From assembly GCA_002352215.1 (NCBI GenBank), contig DEIB01000056.1:124001-188000 (forward strand): a stretch of 64,000 bases of DNA, in the 5' to 3' direction. This stretch comes from Chthonomonas sp. UBA2785. Its GTDB lineage: Bacteria > Armatimonadota > Fimbriimonadia > Fimbriimonadales > Fimbriimonadaceae. Positions 43,151 to 51,551 of this stretch are shown in pieces. The position numbers and the translations under genes were made by a program. The notes beneath the pieces are model-generated. The model ran no database searches and was not told where the DNA came from. It saw only the letters and a program-made list of their open reading frames with translations. The number at the start of each line of letters is the position of its first letter. Positions within the stretch are counted from its first letter, which is position 1.

Positions 43151-43377
43151 ATCCGCTGAAGTCGGCCATGCTGATCGTGCTTCTGCCGATGGCATGGGCG
43201 GCGGTGAGCCTGGCCGGCACGCGCCGGTCCCTCCTTTGGGGAGCCCTTACGTGGCTCCCCTTAGTGCCGTTAGGGTGGTTTGCCCTGCGGGGGCAGTGGA
43301 TGGGGTTCGTGGCGGCGGTGATCCTGGCGGTCATTGTGTGGTCCCGGGTGAAGAAGGAGCCCGCACGTTCAAAATAA
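43147..43377 (+). CDS. Small membrane protein between gyrA and pheS
   Basis: 76 aa with two or three hydrophobic stretches (SAMLIVLLPMAWAAVSLAG, LLWGALTWLPLVPLGWFAL, FVAAVILAVIVWSRV) and a basic C-terminal end. GTG start overlaps the gyrA stop (GTGA) and pheS starts seven bases after its stop, so translation is coupled. No family recognised; the coupling supports it being real rather than a chance frame. Confidence 0.6.
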   Translation: MNPLKSAMLIVLLPMAWAAVSLAGTRRSLLWGALTWLPLVPLGWFALRGQWMGFVAAVILAVIVWSRVKKEPARSK

Positions 43378-43384
43378 CACCGTC

Positions 43385-44389
43385 ATGGACGCCATTACTC
43401 CCCTGATTGAAGAGGCCCGCGCGGTCATCCACGCGGCCACCAGCACAGCGGCGCTCCGTGAGATTGAGATTCAGTATTTGGGCAAGCAAGGCAGTGTGAG
43501 CGGCCTGATGCGCGGGATCGGCCAGCTTTCGGCCGAGGAACGACCGGCGTTCGGGGCGAAGGTGAACGAAGCCCGCGCCCTGATCGAATCGGAACTCGAA
43601 GCCCGCCGTGAAGCCCTGCGCGAAGGGGAATGGGCGGCGCAGTTTGCCGCCGAGCGCATTGATGTGACCTTGCCCGGCCACGAGCCGCGCGTGGGCATCG
43701 AACACGTGCTGCAGCAGACCACCAACGAGATCAAGCGGGTGCTGGGCGGCATGGGATTTGTCTACCAAGAGAGCCCGGAGCGGGAAGAGTTCCGCTACAA
43801 CTTTGACGCCCTGAACTACCCGCCGGACCACCCGGCGATGGACGCGCAGGATACGTTTTATCTCAGCGATGATGTGTTGCTGCGCACCCAGTGCACGGCC
43901 TTGCAGGGGCGCGTTTTTGAATCCACCAAGCCGCCGCTGCGCGTGTTCACGGTGGGGCGCACCTTCCGCAACGAAGCCGTGGACCGCACGCACAACCACA
44001 CGTTCCACCAGGTGGACGCCTTTATGATTGACGAAGGGGTGAGCATGGCGCACCTCAAGGGCACGCTCGGTACGTTTGCGCGGGCGATGTTTGGCCCGGA
44101 AGTAAAGGTGCGGTTCCGCCCCGACTTCTTCCCGTTTGTGGAGCCGGGCGTGGACTATGCCATCAGCACGCCCAAGCTCTTTAATGGCAAGTGGGTCGAG
44201 CTTGGCGGGGCGGGTCTGATTCACCCCAACATCCTAGAGCGGTACGGGATTGACTCCTCGCGCTACAGCGGCTTTGCGTTTGGGCTGGGTGTGGAGCGCA
44301 TCCCGATGATGCGGTACGGCATTGACGACCTGCGGTACTTCTTTGAGAACGACCTCCGCTTCTTGCGGCGGTACGCCTCGGCCCGCTAG
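43385..44389 (+). CDS. pheS: Phenylalanyl-tRNA synthetase alpha subunit
   Basis: Class II catalytic subunit; 334 aa, normal length. The N-terminal coiled coil is followed by IEIQYLGKQGSVSGLMRGIG. The core motifs are PPDHPAMDAQDTFYL (usual hPAR...DTFyl, here PAM), LLRTQCTALQGRVFES, VFTVGRTFRNEAVDRTHNHT (motif 2), FHQVDAFMIDEGVSMAHLKG, VELGGAGLIHPNIL and GFAFGLGVERIPMMRYGIDDLR shortened at its end (motif 3). ATG at 43385. The beta subunit follows 670 bases later, separated by a minus-strand gene, which is an unusual break of the common pheST order. Confidence 0.96.
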   Translation: MDAITPLIEEARAVIHAATSTAALREIEIQYLGKQGSVSGLMRGIGQLSAEERPAFGAKVNEARALIESELEARREALREGEWAAQFAAERIDVTLPGHEPRVGIEHVLQQTTNEIKRVLGGMGFVYQESPEREEFRYNFDALNYPPDHPAMDAQDTFYLSDDVLLRTQCTALQGRVFESTKPPLRVFTVGRTFRNEAVDRTHNHTFHQVDAFMIDEGVSMAHLKGTLGTFARAMFGPEVKVRFRPDFFPFVEPGVDYAISTPKLFNGKWVELGGAGLIHPNILERYGIDSSRYSGFAFGLGVERIPMMRYGIDDLRYFFENDLRFLRRYASAR

Positions 44390-44397
44390 AGCTCGAA

Positions 44398-44979
44398 TTA
44401 GAACTTAAACTCGAGGGAGAACACCAGGGCGTTGAGGCCCCGGTTGCGCGCGCCGATGCCCGCGTTGCTGATGTGGATCAGGCGGGTGGCGAAGATGGCT
44501 TCCTGCCCGCCGATATCCACCAGTACCCCCATGCCAATGAACGGGCTGCTGGAGAGCGGCAGGTCCACGTCGTCGGTCCACTTATCCTGCAGGTGCACGC
44601 CCCAGCCCGCCTCGATGAAGGTGGGGAGGTTTTGGGGGGCTCGATTCCAGTAGCGGGCGGAGGCCATGAGCCCGAACCCGTGGCTGGTGCGGAAGGGAGC
44701 CTGGAAGTGGGCGCCGCCGCGCGTGGGGAGGTAGTAAGCGTGCCACACCCACTGGGCGGGGTGGTTTTGGAAAGCGAATCGGGGTTCCGGGCGGGAATAC
44801 GTGATGAAGTACTGGCCACCCCGACGGATGTCCGAGCTGCCCAGCCACTTTTGGGTGGTGACGGTGCCCGCGCCGGCGGTGAAGAAGGTGTCGTTCTGCG
44901 GGGATGCTTGAGCCGGGGCCGTGGACGTGAGCGCCAGTGCGGCCGCCGCAACGGCCAGGTACGAGGGAAGGCGGCTCAC
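44398..44979 (-). CDS. Secreted acyloxyacyl hydrolase/PagL-like protein
   Basis: 193 aa from GTG 44979, the start that gives a compact signal peptide (MSRLPSYLAVAAAALALTST) and sits seven bases after a GGTACCTT box; the frame extends 75 bases further. The body is beta-rich as in outer-membrane barrels. The C-terminal end RLIHISNAGIGARNRGLNAL then FSLEFKF has the His-x-Ser pair and a late Glu in the places of the PagL lipid A 3-O-deacylase triad (F..HxSN.G...N.G...). Inserted between pheS and pheT on the opposite strand. The enzymatic assignment is inference from this motif only. Confidence 0.55.
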   Translation of the reverse strand: MSRLPSYLAVAAAALALTSTAPAQASPQNDTFFTAGAGTVTTQKWLGSSDIRRGGQYFITYSRPEPRFAFQNHPAQWVWHAYYLPTRGGAHFQAPFRTSHGFGLMASARYWNRAPQNLPTFIEAGWGVHLQDKWTDDVDLPLSSSPFIGMGVLVDIGGQEAIFATRLIHISNAGIGARNRGLNALVFSLEFKF

Positions 44980-44986
44980 GAGGGGG

Positions 44987-44994
44987 AAGGTACC
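44987..44994 (-). promoter_or_regulatory. GGTANNNT box before the PagL-like gene
   Basis: Minus-strand GGTACCTT, whose hexamer ends seven bases before GTG 44979. Supports that start over the upstream GTG at 45054. Confidence 0.35.
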
Positions 44995-45047
44995 CCGCCC
45001 GGCGCGGGAGGGCTCGGGAAGGAGGGCCGGGGCCGCCAGCCTCGCCC

Positions 45048-45055
45048 GGTACACT
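45048..45055 (+). promoter_or_regulatory. GGTANNNT box before pheT
   Basis: GGTACACT ends seven bases before GTG 45063; no Shine-Dalgarno sequence lies in the gap. The same TACACT is seen at the same distance before gatB. Confidence 0.45.
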
Positions 45056-45062
45056 CCCGGCC

Positions 45063-47087
45063 GTGAAGCTGCCTGTCTCCGTCCTTAAGGACTACGTCAA
45101 GACTGACCTGAGCGCCGAGGCGCTGGGCGATCTGCTGACGATGACGGGCTTTGAGCTGGAGGAGATTCTCGAGATCAACGGCGAGCCGGTGCTGGACGTG
45201 AACATCATGGCCAACCGGGGGGATGGGGCGAGCATTCTGGGCTTGGCGCGCGAGATTTTGGCCAAGGATCCGGCGGCGGAACCGACCGAACTGCTGAGTC
45301 GCCTGATGGCGGACACCCCGCGCCGCGACCGCGACAACCGCGACATCTGGAGCCAAACCAACATCAAGATTGAGAGCCAAGCGTGTTCGCAGTACGCGCT
45401 GCGCTTGTTCCCCGAGGTCACGAACGGCCCCTCGCCGGAGTGGCTGCAACAGCGTCTTGAACTGCTGGGCCAGCGGCCGGTTTCGTTGCTGGTGGACCTG
45501 ACGAACTACGTGATGTTCGAACTCGGGCAGCCGCTTCATGCCTTCGATGCCGCCTTGGTGCAGGGCCAGCGCATTGTGGTGCGCGAGGCTTTGGACGGCG
45601 AGAGGATGACCACCCTCGATGAGATTGAGCGCGAACTGGAACCTGGCATGCTGCTGATTTGCGACGGCGAAGGCCCGGTGGCAGTGGCGGGCGTGATGGG
45701 GGGCTCGACCACCGAGGTGAGCGAGACGACGACCTCTTGCTTGCTGGAATCCGCGCACTTTGATAACCAGAGCGTGCGCCGCACCCGCAAGCGTCTGGGC
45801 CTGCAAACCGAGGCGAGCTACCGATTTGAGCGCAGTGTGGACCCCGAGGGCGTGGTGCGTGCCCTGGACCGCTTTGCCGACCTGCTAGAAGAGATCACGG
45901 GGGCCAAGCCGGTAGGGGGTGCGGCGCAGGTGGTGAACTTCACCTACCAACCCGCCGAACTGGACTTGAGTTTGCCCCGATGCCGGGCGCTGCTGGGGGT
46001 GCCGGTGACGATTTCGGAGGCGGCGGACGCCTTGATGGGCCTGGGATTCAGCGTGACGGCCCGGCCCGAAGAGGACTGTCTGTGGGTGGGCGCGCCTTCG
46101 TGGCGGTTTGACATCGCCCGAGAGGAGGACCTGATTGAGGAAGTCGGGCGGATTTACGGCTACGAGCGCATCCCCGAGTGGCCGGTGGCCGGGAGCAACG
46201 GGATTGGCGGGGCGCACGGCTATGAAGGCTGGCAGGACCGCGTGCGCGAGGCCGCCCTTCGGGCGGGGCTGGATCAGTGCCTGAGCCACACCCTGCGCAA
46301 GGCGCACGAACTGGATGCGGCGACGGATTTAGTGCCGCTGCTGAACCCGCACTCGCCGGAGCACGCCGTGTTGCGCAACTCCTTGCTGCCGGGCCTGGCC
46401 GAAGCCGCCTTGCGCAACGGCGGGCAGGACCTGCGCCTGTTTGAGATGGGGCGCGTGTTCACCGATGCGACCGAGCGGGCGCAACTGGCGATCCTGATGA
46501 CGGGCCAGGGGCGCGGACCGGATTGGCGCAAGGACGGAGCCCCGGCGGCGGACTTCTTTGACCTCAAGGGCGTGCTGGAAGCGGTGGCCCGCCACGCGGC
46601 GCGGCCGCTGGACTTGGAGCCCCTGGACGGGGCGGATGGGCGCTTCCACCCCACGCGGTCGGCGCGCTGGTCGGGGGGCGTGATGGGGCAGATCCACCCG
46701 CAATGGGCGACGGCCACGGGGTTGCCCGCGCAGACGTTCTTGGCCGAAATTGATCTGGAAGCTTGGTACGGCACGGCCCTGCCCGAGGCGCCCTATACGA
46801 CCATCCACCGCCACCCGGCGACCCGGCGCGACATCAGCGTGCTGGTGAGCCAGGACCTGCCTTACGCCCAGATTGAGGCGGCGACGCGGGCGGCGGCGGG
46901 CGAATGGCTGGAGACGATGTGGCTGTTCGACGTCTACGAGGGCGACCGACTGCCGGCGGGGACGCGGAGCCTGGCCATTGCCCTGCAACTGCGCAAGGGC
47001 GGCAACTTTACGGACGAGGAAGCGAACCAGGTGCGGGATCGGGTCGTGGCGGCGCTTGAAGGCCTCGGGGCCCAATTGCGCTCATAA
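45063..47087 (+). CDS. pheT: Phenylalanyl-tRNA synthetase beta subunit lacking the N-terminal tRNA-binding OB domain
   Basis: 674 aa, about 110-120 shorter than usual. The start KLPVSVLKDYVKTDLSAEAL (B1) passes directly from TMTGFELEEILEINGEPVLD into VNIMANRGDGASILGLAREI (usual D...TPNR.D..S..GlAREv), so the EMAP/OB tRNA_bind domain normally between residues 40 and 150 is missing. B3/B4 (LLVDLTNYVMFELGQPLHAF), B5 (YQPAELDLSLPRCRALLGVP), the core and the C-terminal FDX-ACB domain (IHRHPATRRDISVLVSQDLP to LEGLGAQL) are intact. GTG start at 45063. The 3' end overlaps a minus-strand gene by 80 bases. Confidence 0.95.
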   Translation: MKLPVSVLKDYVKTDLSAEALGDLLTMTGFELEEILEINGEPVLDVNIMANRGDGASILGLAREILAKDPAAEPTELLSRLMADTPRRDRDNRDIWSQTNIKIESQACSQYALRLFPEVTNGPSPEWLQQRLELLGQRPVSLLVDLTNYVMFELGQPLHAFDAALVQGQRIVVREALDGERMTTLDEIERELEPGMLLICDGEGPVAVAGVMGGSTTEVSETTTSCLLESAHFDNQSVRRTRKRLGLQTEASYRFERSVDPEGVVRALDRFADLLEEITGAKPVGGAAQVVNFTYQPAELDLSLPRCRALLGVPVTISEAADALMGLGFSVTARPEEDCLWVGAPSWRFDIAREEDLIEEVGRIYGYERIPEWPVAGSNGIGGAHGYEGWQDRVREAALRAGLDQCLSHTLRKAHELDAATDLVPLLNPHSPEHAVLRNSLLPGLAEAALRNGGQDLRLFEMGRVFTDATERAQLAILMTGQGRGPDWRKDGAPAADFFDLKGVLEAVARHAARPLDLEPLDGADGRFHPTRSARWSGGVMGQIHPQWATATGLPAQTFLAEIDLEAWYGTALPEAPYTTIHRHPATRRDISVLVSQDLPYAQIEAATRAAAGEWLETMWLFDVYEGDRLPAGTRSLAIALQLRKGGNFTDEEANQVRDRVVAALEGLGAQLRS

Positions 47088-48372
47088 TCGCCGAGCCCAG
47101 CCCCCCGGCCACGGCCGCAAAGGCCAGCGCCTGCAGGGCGGCGGGGAAGTGGTGATAGTGCGCGAAGTGCTTGAGCCACGCCATGGGGAGGAACGCGAAC
47201 ATCGCGGCCAGCCACCCGAAGGCGATGAGCCAGCGGTCGCGCGACGTGCGCAACGCCCAAAAGCACCCCAGCAAACCCAACCCCATGAGGAGGGCGTGCC
47301 AGGGTTCGGGCATGACGAGGATTTCGATGCCGGACTGCAGCGACGCCCACAGGCCATTGAACGGAGCAAAGAACGGCGCGGCGTAATCCAGGATGCTGAG
47401 GGTGACCCCCGGCCCGGTGCGGAACTGCTGATCCTGATATCGGCTGACCGTGGTGGGCAAGACCGCGAGGCGCAAGGCGTAGTAGCCGCCGAGCATCACC
47501 CAGAACCCGGCGTGGATGCCCCAGTGCGGGCGGCGAGCGTCGCCCAAATTGAACCAGATGGCGAGGCCCAGAAGGAGAGCCGGCACCATGATGGCTTGCT
47601 CATAGCTGCCTAGAGCGAGGGCGAGGCCCGCATATGCGAGCAGCAGCCAACCGACTTGACGGCGACGGGGGTGGATGACTTCTCCGGCGGTGCCGCGCGT
47701 GACGGTGAGGCTGAGCGGGCTGGGCGGGCGCGGGATGCGTGGGGCAGTGAGCCGCTCGTAGCGAGCGTAGGCGGCCAGCGAAACCAGCGCAAAGATGGCC
47801 ATGGTGCTGGCGGTGCGCCCGGGGAGCCAGGCGACCATCGCACCGTAGAGCGGGAAGGCCGACCCGGCCCACTGGGTGGCCAGAGTGGCGACGCAGGCCA
47901 GGGCAAATCCGCCCGCCCGGCGGGTGGCGATGCCGATGATGACCCCGATGACCGCGAGGGCAAAGAGCGGCGCGCGGAGGACATCGGCGGCATTGAAGAG
48001 GTGCCACAAGCCGAAGGTGAACGAACCCAGGGCCGCCATCCAGGGGCGGTTGCTGAGTTCACGAATCAGCCAGAAGAGGGCAAACACCGTGGCGATGACC
48101 AGCAGGGCATTGGTGGCCCCGTAGCCCGCCGCGTTGTTGCCGTACCAGTGATTATCGAGCTCAAAAGTGAGCGTGGAGATGGGCCGGTAGAAGTGGTTTT
48201 CCAGCGGCCAATCGTGCGAGAACCAGTAGAGCGGGTCGCGCACCTCGCGGATGCGGCGGAGCAGGACCATGGTGTCCGTATCCTTGAGGAGCCCCGCGCC
48301 CGACGCCCGCTGCATCCAGATGAACCAGGAGACGAGAGCCGGGGCGACCAACCAGGGAGCCCGCCGCTTCAC
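47008..48372 (-). CDS. Multi-pass membrane protein, glycosyltransferase-like (PMT/TMTC topology)
   Basis: 454 aa with about nine to ten hydrophobic segments. After the first, KDTDTMVLLRRIREVRDPLY precedes ENHFYRPISTLTFELDNHWY then NNAAGYGATNALL. This matches the pattern of polyprenol-linked mannosyltransferase-like proteins (D.....I........YRP...L.f..d....G....Y...N). No soluble catalytic domain. GTG start 48372 lies seven bases after a minus-strand TATCAT and beside AGGAGG. The C-terminal 26 codons lie over pheT. Substrate unknown; glycan donor use is inference. Confidence 0.65.
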   Translation of the reverse strand: MKRRAPWLVAPALVSWFIWMQRASGAGLLKDTDTMVLLRRIREVRDPLYWFSHDWPLENHFYRPISTLTFELDNHWYGNNAAGYGATNALLVIATVFALFWLIRELSNRPWMAALGSFTFGLWHLFNAADVLRAPLFALAVIGVIIGIATRRAGGFALACVATLATQWAGSAFPLYGAMVAWLPGRTASTMAIFALVSLAAYARYERLTAPRIPRPPSPLSLTVTRGTAGEVIHPRRRQVGWLLLAYAGLALALGSYEQAIMVPALLLGLAIWFNLGDARRPHWGIHAGFWVMLGGYYALRLAVLPTTVSRYQDQQFRTGPGVTLSILDYAAPFFAPFNGLWASLQSGIEILVMPEPWHALLMGLGLLGCFWALRTSRDRWLIAFGWLAAMFAFLPMAWLKHFAHYHHFPAALQALAFAAVAGGLGSAIMSAIGPRGLQAPPRPDPAPGSLPRP

Positions 48373-48379
48373 GCCTCCT

Positions 48380-48385
48380 ATGATA
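48380..48385 (-). promoter_or_regulatory. -10-like TATCAT before the glycosyltransferase-like gene
   Basis: Minus-strand TATCAT ends seven bases before GTG 48372. The interval contains AGGAGG directly against the start, so a leadered reading is also possible. Confidence 0.25.
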
Positions 48386-48401
48386 TCCGCCCCCGCGAGG
48401 C

Positions 48402-48836
48402 TTAGCCGCCGAGATTGCCCAGCAGACCCTTGGCCATGGCGCCGAGGTCACCACCGCCGCCCAAGGCGCCCATCAGGCCGGAGATCATGTCATCCGCCTG
48501 GCCGTTGGGGGTGGCCTTGTCTACAACGGCGGGCAGGGCTTCGGCGGAGGCTTGCTTCACCTGATCGGGGCTGAGGCCGAGTTGGCTGGCGGCGTTCTGG
48601 ATGAAGTCGCTGCCCAGGGCTTGTTCGGCCTGGTCGCCGTTGATGGGTTGGTTGGCACCGGTGCCGATCCAGGATTGGAGTTGGTCACCGAGACCGGCTT
48701 GCCCGAGTTGGGAAATCAGGGCTTGGGGGTCGGCGCCGGATTTGCCTAAGTGCTGCATCAGCATCTGCACCAGCGGGGCCGCCTTGTCGCCGAGCCCGGA
48801 AGCGCCGCCGACTTGCTTGAGAATGTCTTCGATCAT
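48402..48836 (-). CDS. YidB/DUF937 family protein
   Basis: 144 aa from ATG 48836, seven bases after GGAGG, which rules out the longer frame. Sequence MIEDILKQVGGASGLGDKAA, then LISQLGQAGLGDQLQSWIGT and GTGANQPINGDQAEQALGSD with LGLSPDQVKQASAEALPAVV, follow the DUF937 pattern (G...L...l...GlG....SW...G.N..i....l...lg). Ends in a Gly-rich GALGGGGDLGAMAKGLLGNL tail. Role unknown; homologues are widespread conserved proteins. Twenty-nine bases before the next minus-strand gene. Confidence 0.88.
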   Translation of the reverse strand: MIEDILKQVGGASGLGDKAAPLVQMLMQHLGKSGADPQALISQLGQAGLGDQLQSWIGTGANQPINGDQAEQALGSDFIQNAASQLGLSPDQVKQASAEALPAVVDKATPNGQADDMISGLMGALGGGGDLGAMAKGLLGNLGG

Positions 48837-48888
48837 GTTGAACCTCCCCCTCATGATAGCGGCAGGGAAGCGATGCAGGTGTGGATAA

Positions 48889-50151
48889 CTAGGATGAGCC
48901 CTGGATTTGACCGACGCAGTGCCGGCCAATGAGGAAGCAGACGATGGCGATGGCGATCATGGCCATGTAGCCGGAATCGGGGCGGGCGCGGTTGGCGGCG
49001 TCAATCACCCACCCCACATTGCCGACTAAAAACTGCGCTGTGGGCTGACTGCTGCTCCACAGGCCCATGTCTTTGCCCAGCGTTTCGGGGTCGGGGGCGA
49101 CGTCGATCGCCATCGCCCATTCGGCCGCCAAGTAGCTGCCGTAACCGATGCCGAAGATGGGCGCAAACAGGAGCGCGTGGCCGATATCGCGCACCACAGC
49201 AAAGGCGGCCAGACACCCAATGACGATGAGCGCCGCCCCCCGCACCACTCGTTTGCGGCCCCATTTGTCGATGCGGCGCGCAGAAAGCACCGCGCCGATG
49301 GCCCCGAAAACAGCTATGAATAGGATGACAACCATCACAGATTCATTGCCCGTAAACTTCGGTTGACCAAACATAAACAAACGGCCCTGGGCGTCTTGAT
49401 TGTAGGTGGCTTCAAAGTAGAAGCGAAGGTAGTTTAAGATGAGGGTGAGGCCCGCAACTGCCAGAAATCGGGTGATCCATACCCAGCGAAAATCCGGGGA
49501 TTTCCAGGGCTTCACCCAGCCTTCGGCAAAGGTTTCGCGGGGTTGGTCAAGCTTGACCTCCGGCTTGCTCTCTTGGATGGGGCGCATCACGGTCAGCGTG
49601 ATGACGGCGCAGGTCACATTCACCAATCCGACCGCGAGATAGACAAAGCGGGGGTCCTTGAGAATGAGTCCGGTGACGGCGGAGAGGATCTGCGCGGAGA
49701 GCTGCAACTGCGACATGACCGAGCTGGCAAAGCCGCGTCGGTCTTCGGGCACCACGGCCGGGATGACCCCGCCGTAGGGGCCGGTGCCCACGTCGTCGCT
49801 GATCTGGAGGAGCAGGTACCCCACGATGAGCATGCCCAGAGTGGAGGCATCAGCCATCACGGCCAGCCCCATTACGGTGAGGGCGCTACCGGCGGCAATG
49901 AACGGTTTACGGCGACCGAGTTTGTCGCTCAGGTGCCCAAAGAGGGCGGGGCCGATGATGGCCCACAGCGCGCCGATAGCAAACACCTGCCCCCAGGAAC
50001 TGTTCTCCGTGCCCGCCGGGACAATGGCCTTGACCTGCCCCGGGATGATAGAGGCCAGCAGGATGGACCACTTGAAAGTGGAGGCGAACCAATAGGAAGC
50101 CAGCCCCGCATTCCAAAACCAAGTGTCGCGATACACCCCCGGGCGGGACAT
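48889..50151 (-). CDS. MFS transporter
   Basis: 420 aa with twelve predicted membrane segments. Conserved GHLSDKLGRRKPFIAAGSAL between TM2 and TM3 is the MFS motif A (G.l.Dr.GrR). A second copy, ARRIDKWGRKRVVRGAALIV, is in the second half. The residues DVGTGPYGGVIPAVVPEDRR after TM4 fit the sugar:cation symporter-like group (P...Dv.p...RG.......). The ATG lies six bases after a minus-strand CATACT. Divergent from a sugar-phosphate isomerase gene with a 32-base gap, which suggests a sugar or sugar-derivative substrate. Confidence 0.88.
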   Translation of the reverse strand: MSRPGVYRDTWFWNAGLASYWFASTFKWSILLASIIPGQVKAIVPAGTENSSWGQVFAIGALWAIIGPALFGHLSDKLGRRKPFIAAGSALTVMGLAVMADASTLGMLIVGYLLLQISDDVGTGPYGGVIPAVVPEDRRGFASSVMSQLQLSAQILSAVTGLILKDPRFVYLAVGLVNVTCAVITLTVMRPIQESKPEVKLDQPRETFAEGWVKPWKSPDFRWVWITRFLAVAGLTLILNYLRFYFEATYNQDAQGRLFMFGQPKFTGNESVMVVILFIAVFGAIGAVLSARRIDKWGRKRVVRGAALIVIGCLAAFAVVRDIGHALLFAPIFGIGYGSYLAAEWAMAIDVAPDPETLGKDMGLWSSSQPTAQFLVGNVGWVIDAANRARPDSGYMAMIAIAIVCFLIGRHCVGQIQGSS

Positions 50152-50157
50152 CGCATT

Positions 50158-50165
50158 AGTATGCC
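50158..50165 (-). promoter_or_regulatory. -10-like box before the MFS gene
   Basis: Minus-strand GGCATACT with its hexamer ending six bases before ATG 50151. It abuts the GGTAACTT box of the divergent gene, so the two promoters would nearly overlap. Confidence 0.35.
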
Positions 50166-50166
50166 G

Positions 50167-50174
50167 GGTAACTT
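50167..50174 (+). promoter_or_regulatory. GGTANNNT box before the isomerase gene
   Basis: GGTAACTT ends nine bases before ATG 50184; no Shine-Dalgarno sequence. Confidence 0.35.
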
Positions 50175-50183
50175 GCCCAACGC

Positions 50184-51080
50184 ATGGACCGCACTCATCA
50201 TTCGGATATCCGCATTGGCACGCTTGTGCCGCTGAAGGAGTCCGTCTCGTACATCCCGCAGATTCACGGCCACGGGTTCGAGTCGTATCAGCTCAACAGC
50301 TGGGCCGAGTTGCCGTTTACGAACTTTGATGAGCACGCGGCGCAGGTGCGGGACATCATCGGTGACCAGGCGGTGATCAGTAGCCTGGGGATGTTCGGGA
50401 ATCCGCTGACGAACGACACCACGCGGGAAGCCTTTGCCACCCTGTTGCGCAATGCCCGCAAGTACGGGGCGGAGTTGGTGTGCGGCTTCACCGGCGCCCT
50501 GGAAGACCGGCCGGTGGATGAGAACATGGACCGCTTCCGCGAAGTGTGGGGCGAACTGACCCGCATTGCGGAAGGGGAAGGGGTGCGCATTGCCTTTGAA
50601 AACTGCGACATGGGCGGCACGTGGATGCACCCGAAGTGGAACATCGCCCACGCGCCTCGGGCCTGGCGGATGATGTTCGACGCGGTGCCGAGCGAGTCGA
50701 TGGGGCTGGAGTGGGAGCCGTGCCACCAGATGGTCTCGCTGGTGGACCCGCTGCCACAGCTGAATGAGTGGGTCGGCAAGATCTTCCACCTGCACGGCAA
50801 GGACGCCCAGATTGATTGGAACAAGATCAAGCGGGATGGCATCCGTTGCGGGGAGTACATCGTGATTCACCGCACGCCGGGCTTTGGTGACACGAACTGG
50901 ACGGACGTGATCTCCATCCTGCGCAAGCATGGCTGGCAGGGCAGCATTGACATTGAAGGGTGGCACGACCCGGTCTACCGGGATGACCTGGAGATGACCG
51001 GCCAAGTGCACGCGCTGAACTATCTGAAGGCGTGCCGGGGCGGGGCGTTTGTGCCGAACCCGCACCGCGAAGAAGGCTGA
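50184..51080 (+). CDS. Sugar phosphate isomerase/epimerase (xylose isomerase-like TIM barrel)
   Basis: 298 aa AP_endonuc_2 family barrel. It shows SYIPQIHGHGFESYQLNSWA, VISSLGMFGNPLT, LLRNARKYGAELVCGFTGAL, GVRIAFENCDM (metal Glu), MGLEWEPCHQMVSLVDPLPQ (metal Asp/Glu-His), IFHLHGKDAQIDWNKI (metal His) and GSIDIEGWHDP (metal Glu). All four metal-ligand positions are filled, so it should be catalytically active on a sugar or inositol-like substrate. Divergent from an MFS transporter, with which it probably forms a small uptake-and-conversion unit. Ends at a strong terminator. Confidence 0.88.
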   Translation: MDRTHHSDIRIGTLVPLKESVSYIPQIHGHGFESYQLNSWAELPFTNFDEHAAQVRDIIGDQAVISSLGMFGNPLTNDTTREAFATLLRNARKYGAELVCGFTGALEDRPVDENMDRFREVWGELTRIAEGEGVRIAFENCDMGGTWMHPKWNIAHAPRAWRMMFDAVPSESMGLEWEPCHQMVSLVDPLPQLNEWVGKIFHLHGKDAQIDWNKIKRDGIRCGEYIVIHRTPGFGDTNWTDVISILRKHGWQGSIDIEGWHDPVYRDDLEMTGQVHALNYLKACRGGAFVPNPHREEG

Positions 51081-51091
51081 GGCAAATGAAA

Positions 51092-51128
51092 AACCCCCGG
51101 GGCTTGGTGGCCGCCGGGGGTTCTTTCT
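51092..51128 (+). terminator. Rho-independent terminator of the isomerase gene
   Basis: AACCCCCGG (51092-51100) pairs with CCGGGGGTT (51114-51122), followed by CTTTCTT. It begins 12 bases after the stop. The reverse strand has AAAA-rich flanks, so it may also act for the convergent gene at 51144. Confidence 0.8.
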
Positions 51129-51143
51129 TGTCAAGACCAGGGA

Positions 51144-51551
51144 TTAGTCGATTACGTCGATCAACCGTTCGAACCAAGACCGCTTTCGCAGGTTGCCGTG
51201 TTCATCGCGGTAGTAGATGTCGTCATCGTAGTCCTTGTAGTGGCGGCCCCGGTTGTCGTACGGCCCGCCCTGGTTGTAGGGTTGCTGGTAGCGCGGGTCG
51301 TGTTGAGGTTGGGCCGGAGGCGGCGTGTAGGGCGCTTGGGGCTGAGCCTGCGGGCGCGGCTCCGGCATCGGCACCGGGTTGGGTTGCGCCGCCCTTTCGA
51401 GCAATGCCTCCTCCTCCCGGAACTTCGCGATGAGCTTTTCTAGTTCACCGCGATCGAGCCAGATGCCACGGCACTGCGGGCAGTAGTCGATCTCAATCCC
51501 CATCCGCTCCGTAATGGCCAGATGGATGCCACATCCTCGGGGGCAGGTCAC
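51144..51551 (-). CDS. zf-TFIIB zinc-ribbon protein with Pro/Gln/Tyr-rich linker
   Basis: 135 aa. Starts MTCPRGCGIHLAITERMGIE then DYCPQCRGIWLDRGELEKLI, the zf-TFIIB consensus (CP.C...L.......i....C..C.GiWLD.GEl..l). A coiled segment follows, then a disordered linker (PVPMPEPRPQAQPQAPYTPP) and an Asp/Tyr-rich tail ending KRSWFERLIDVID. GTG start overlaps the terC stop (GTGA), and the two are coupled. Such proteins are common but of unknown role; a nucleic-acid or protein-binding role is inferred from the ribbon. Confidence 0.88.
   Translation of the reverse strand: MTCPRGCGIHLAITERMGIEIDYCPQCRGIWLDRGELEKLIAKFREEEALLERAAQPNPVPMPEPRPQAQPQAPYTPPPAQPQHDPRYQQPYNQGGPYDNRGRHYKDYDDDIYYRDEHGNLRKRSWFERLIDVID

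Noticed and set aside
40709..43195. 828-residue open frame on the minus strand opposite gyrA
   Set aside because: It is the shadow of a GC-rich gene: no family motif, rich in His/Arg/Ala/Val from reversed codons, and gyrA on the plus strand is certain.
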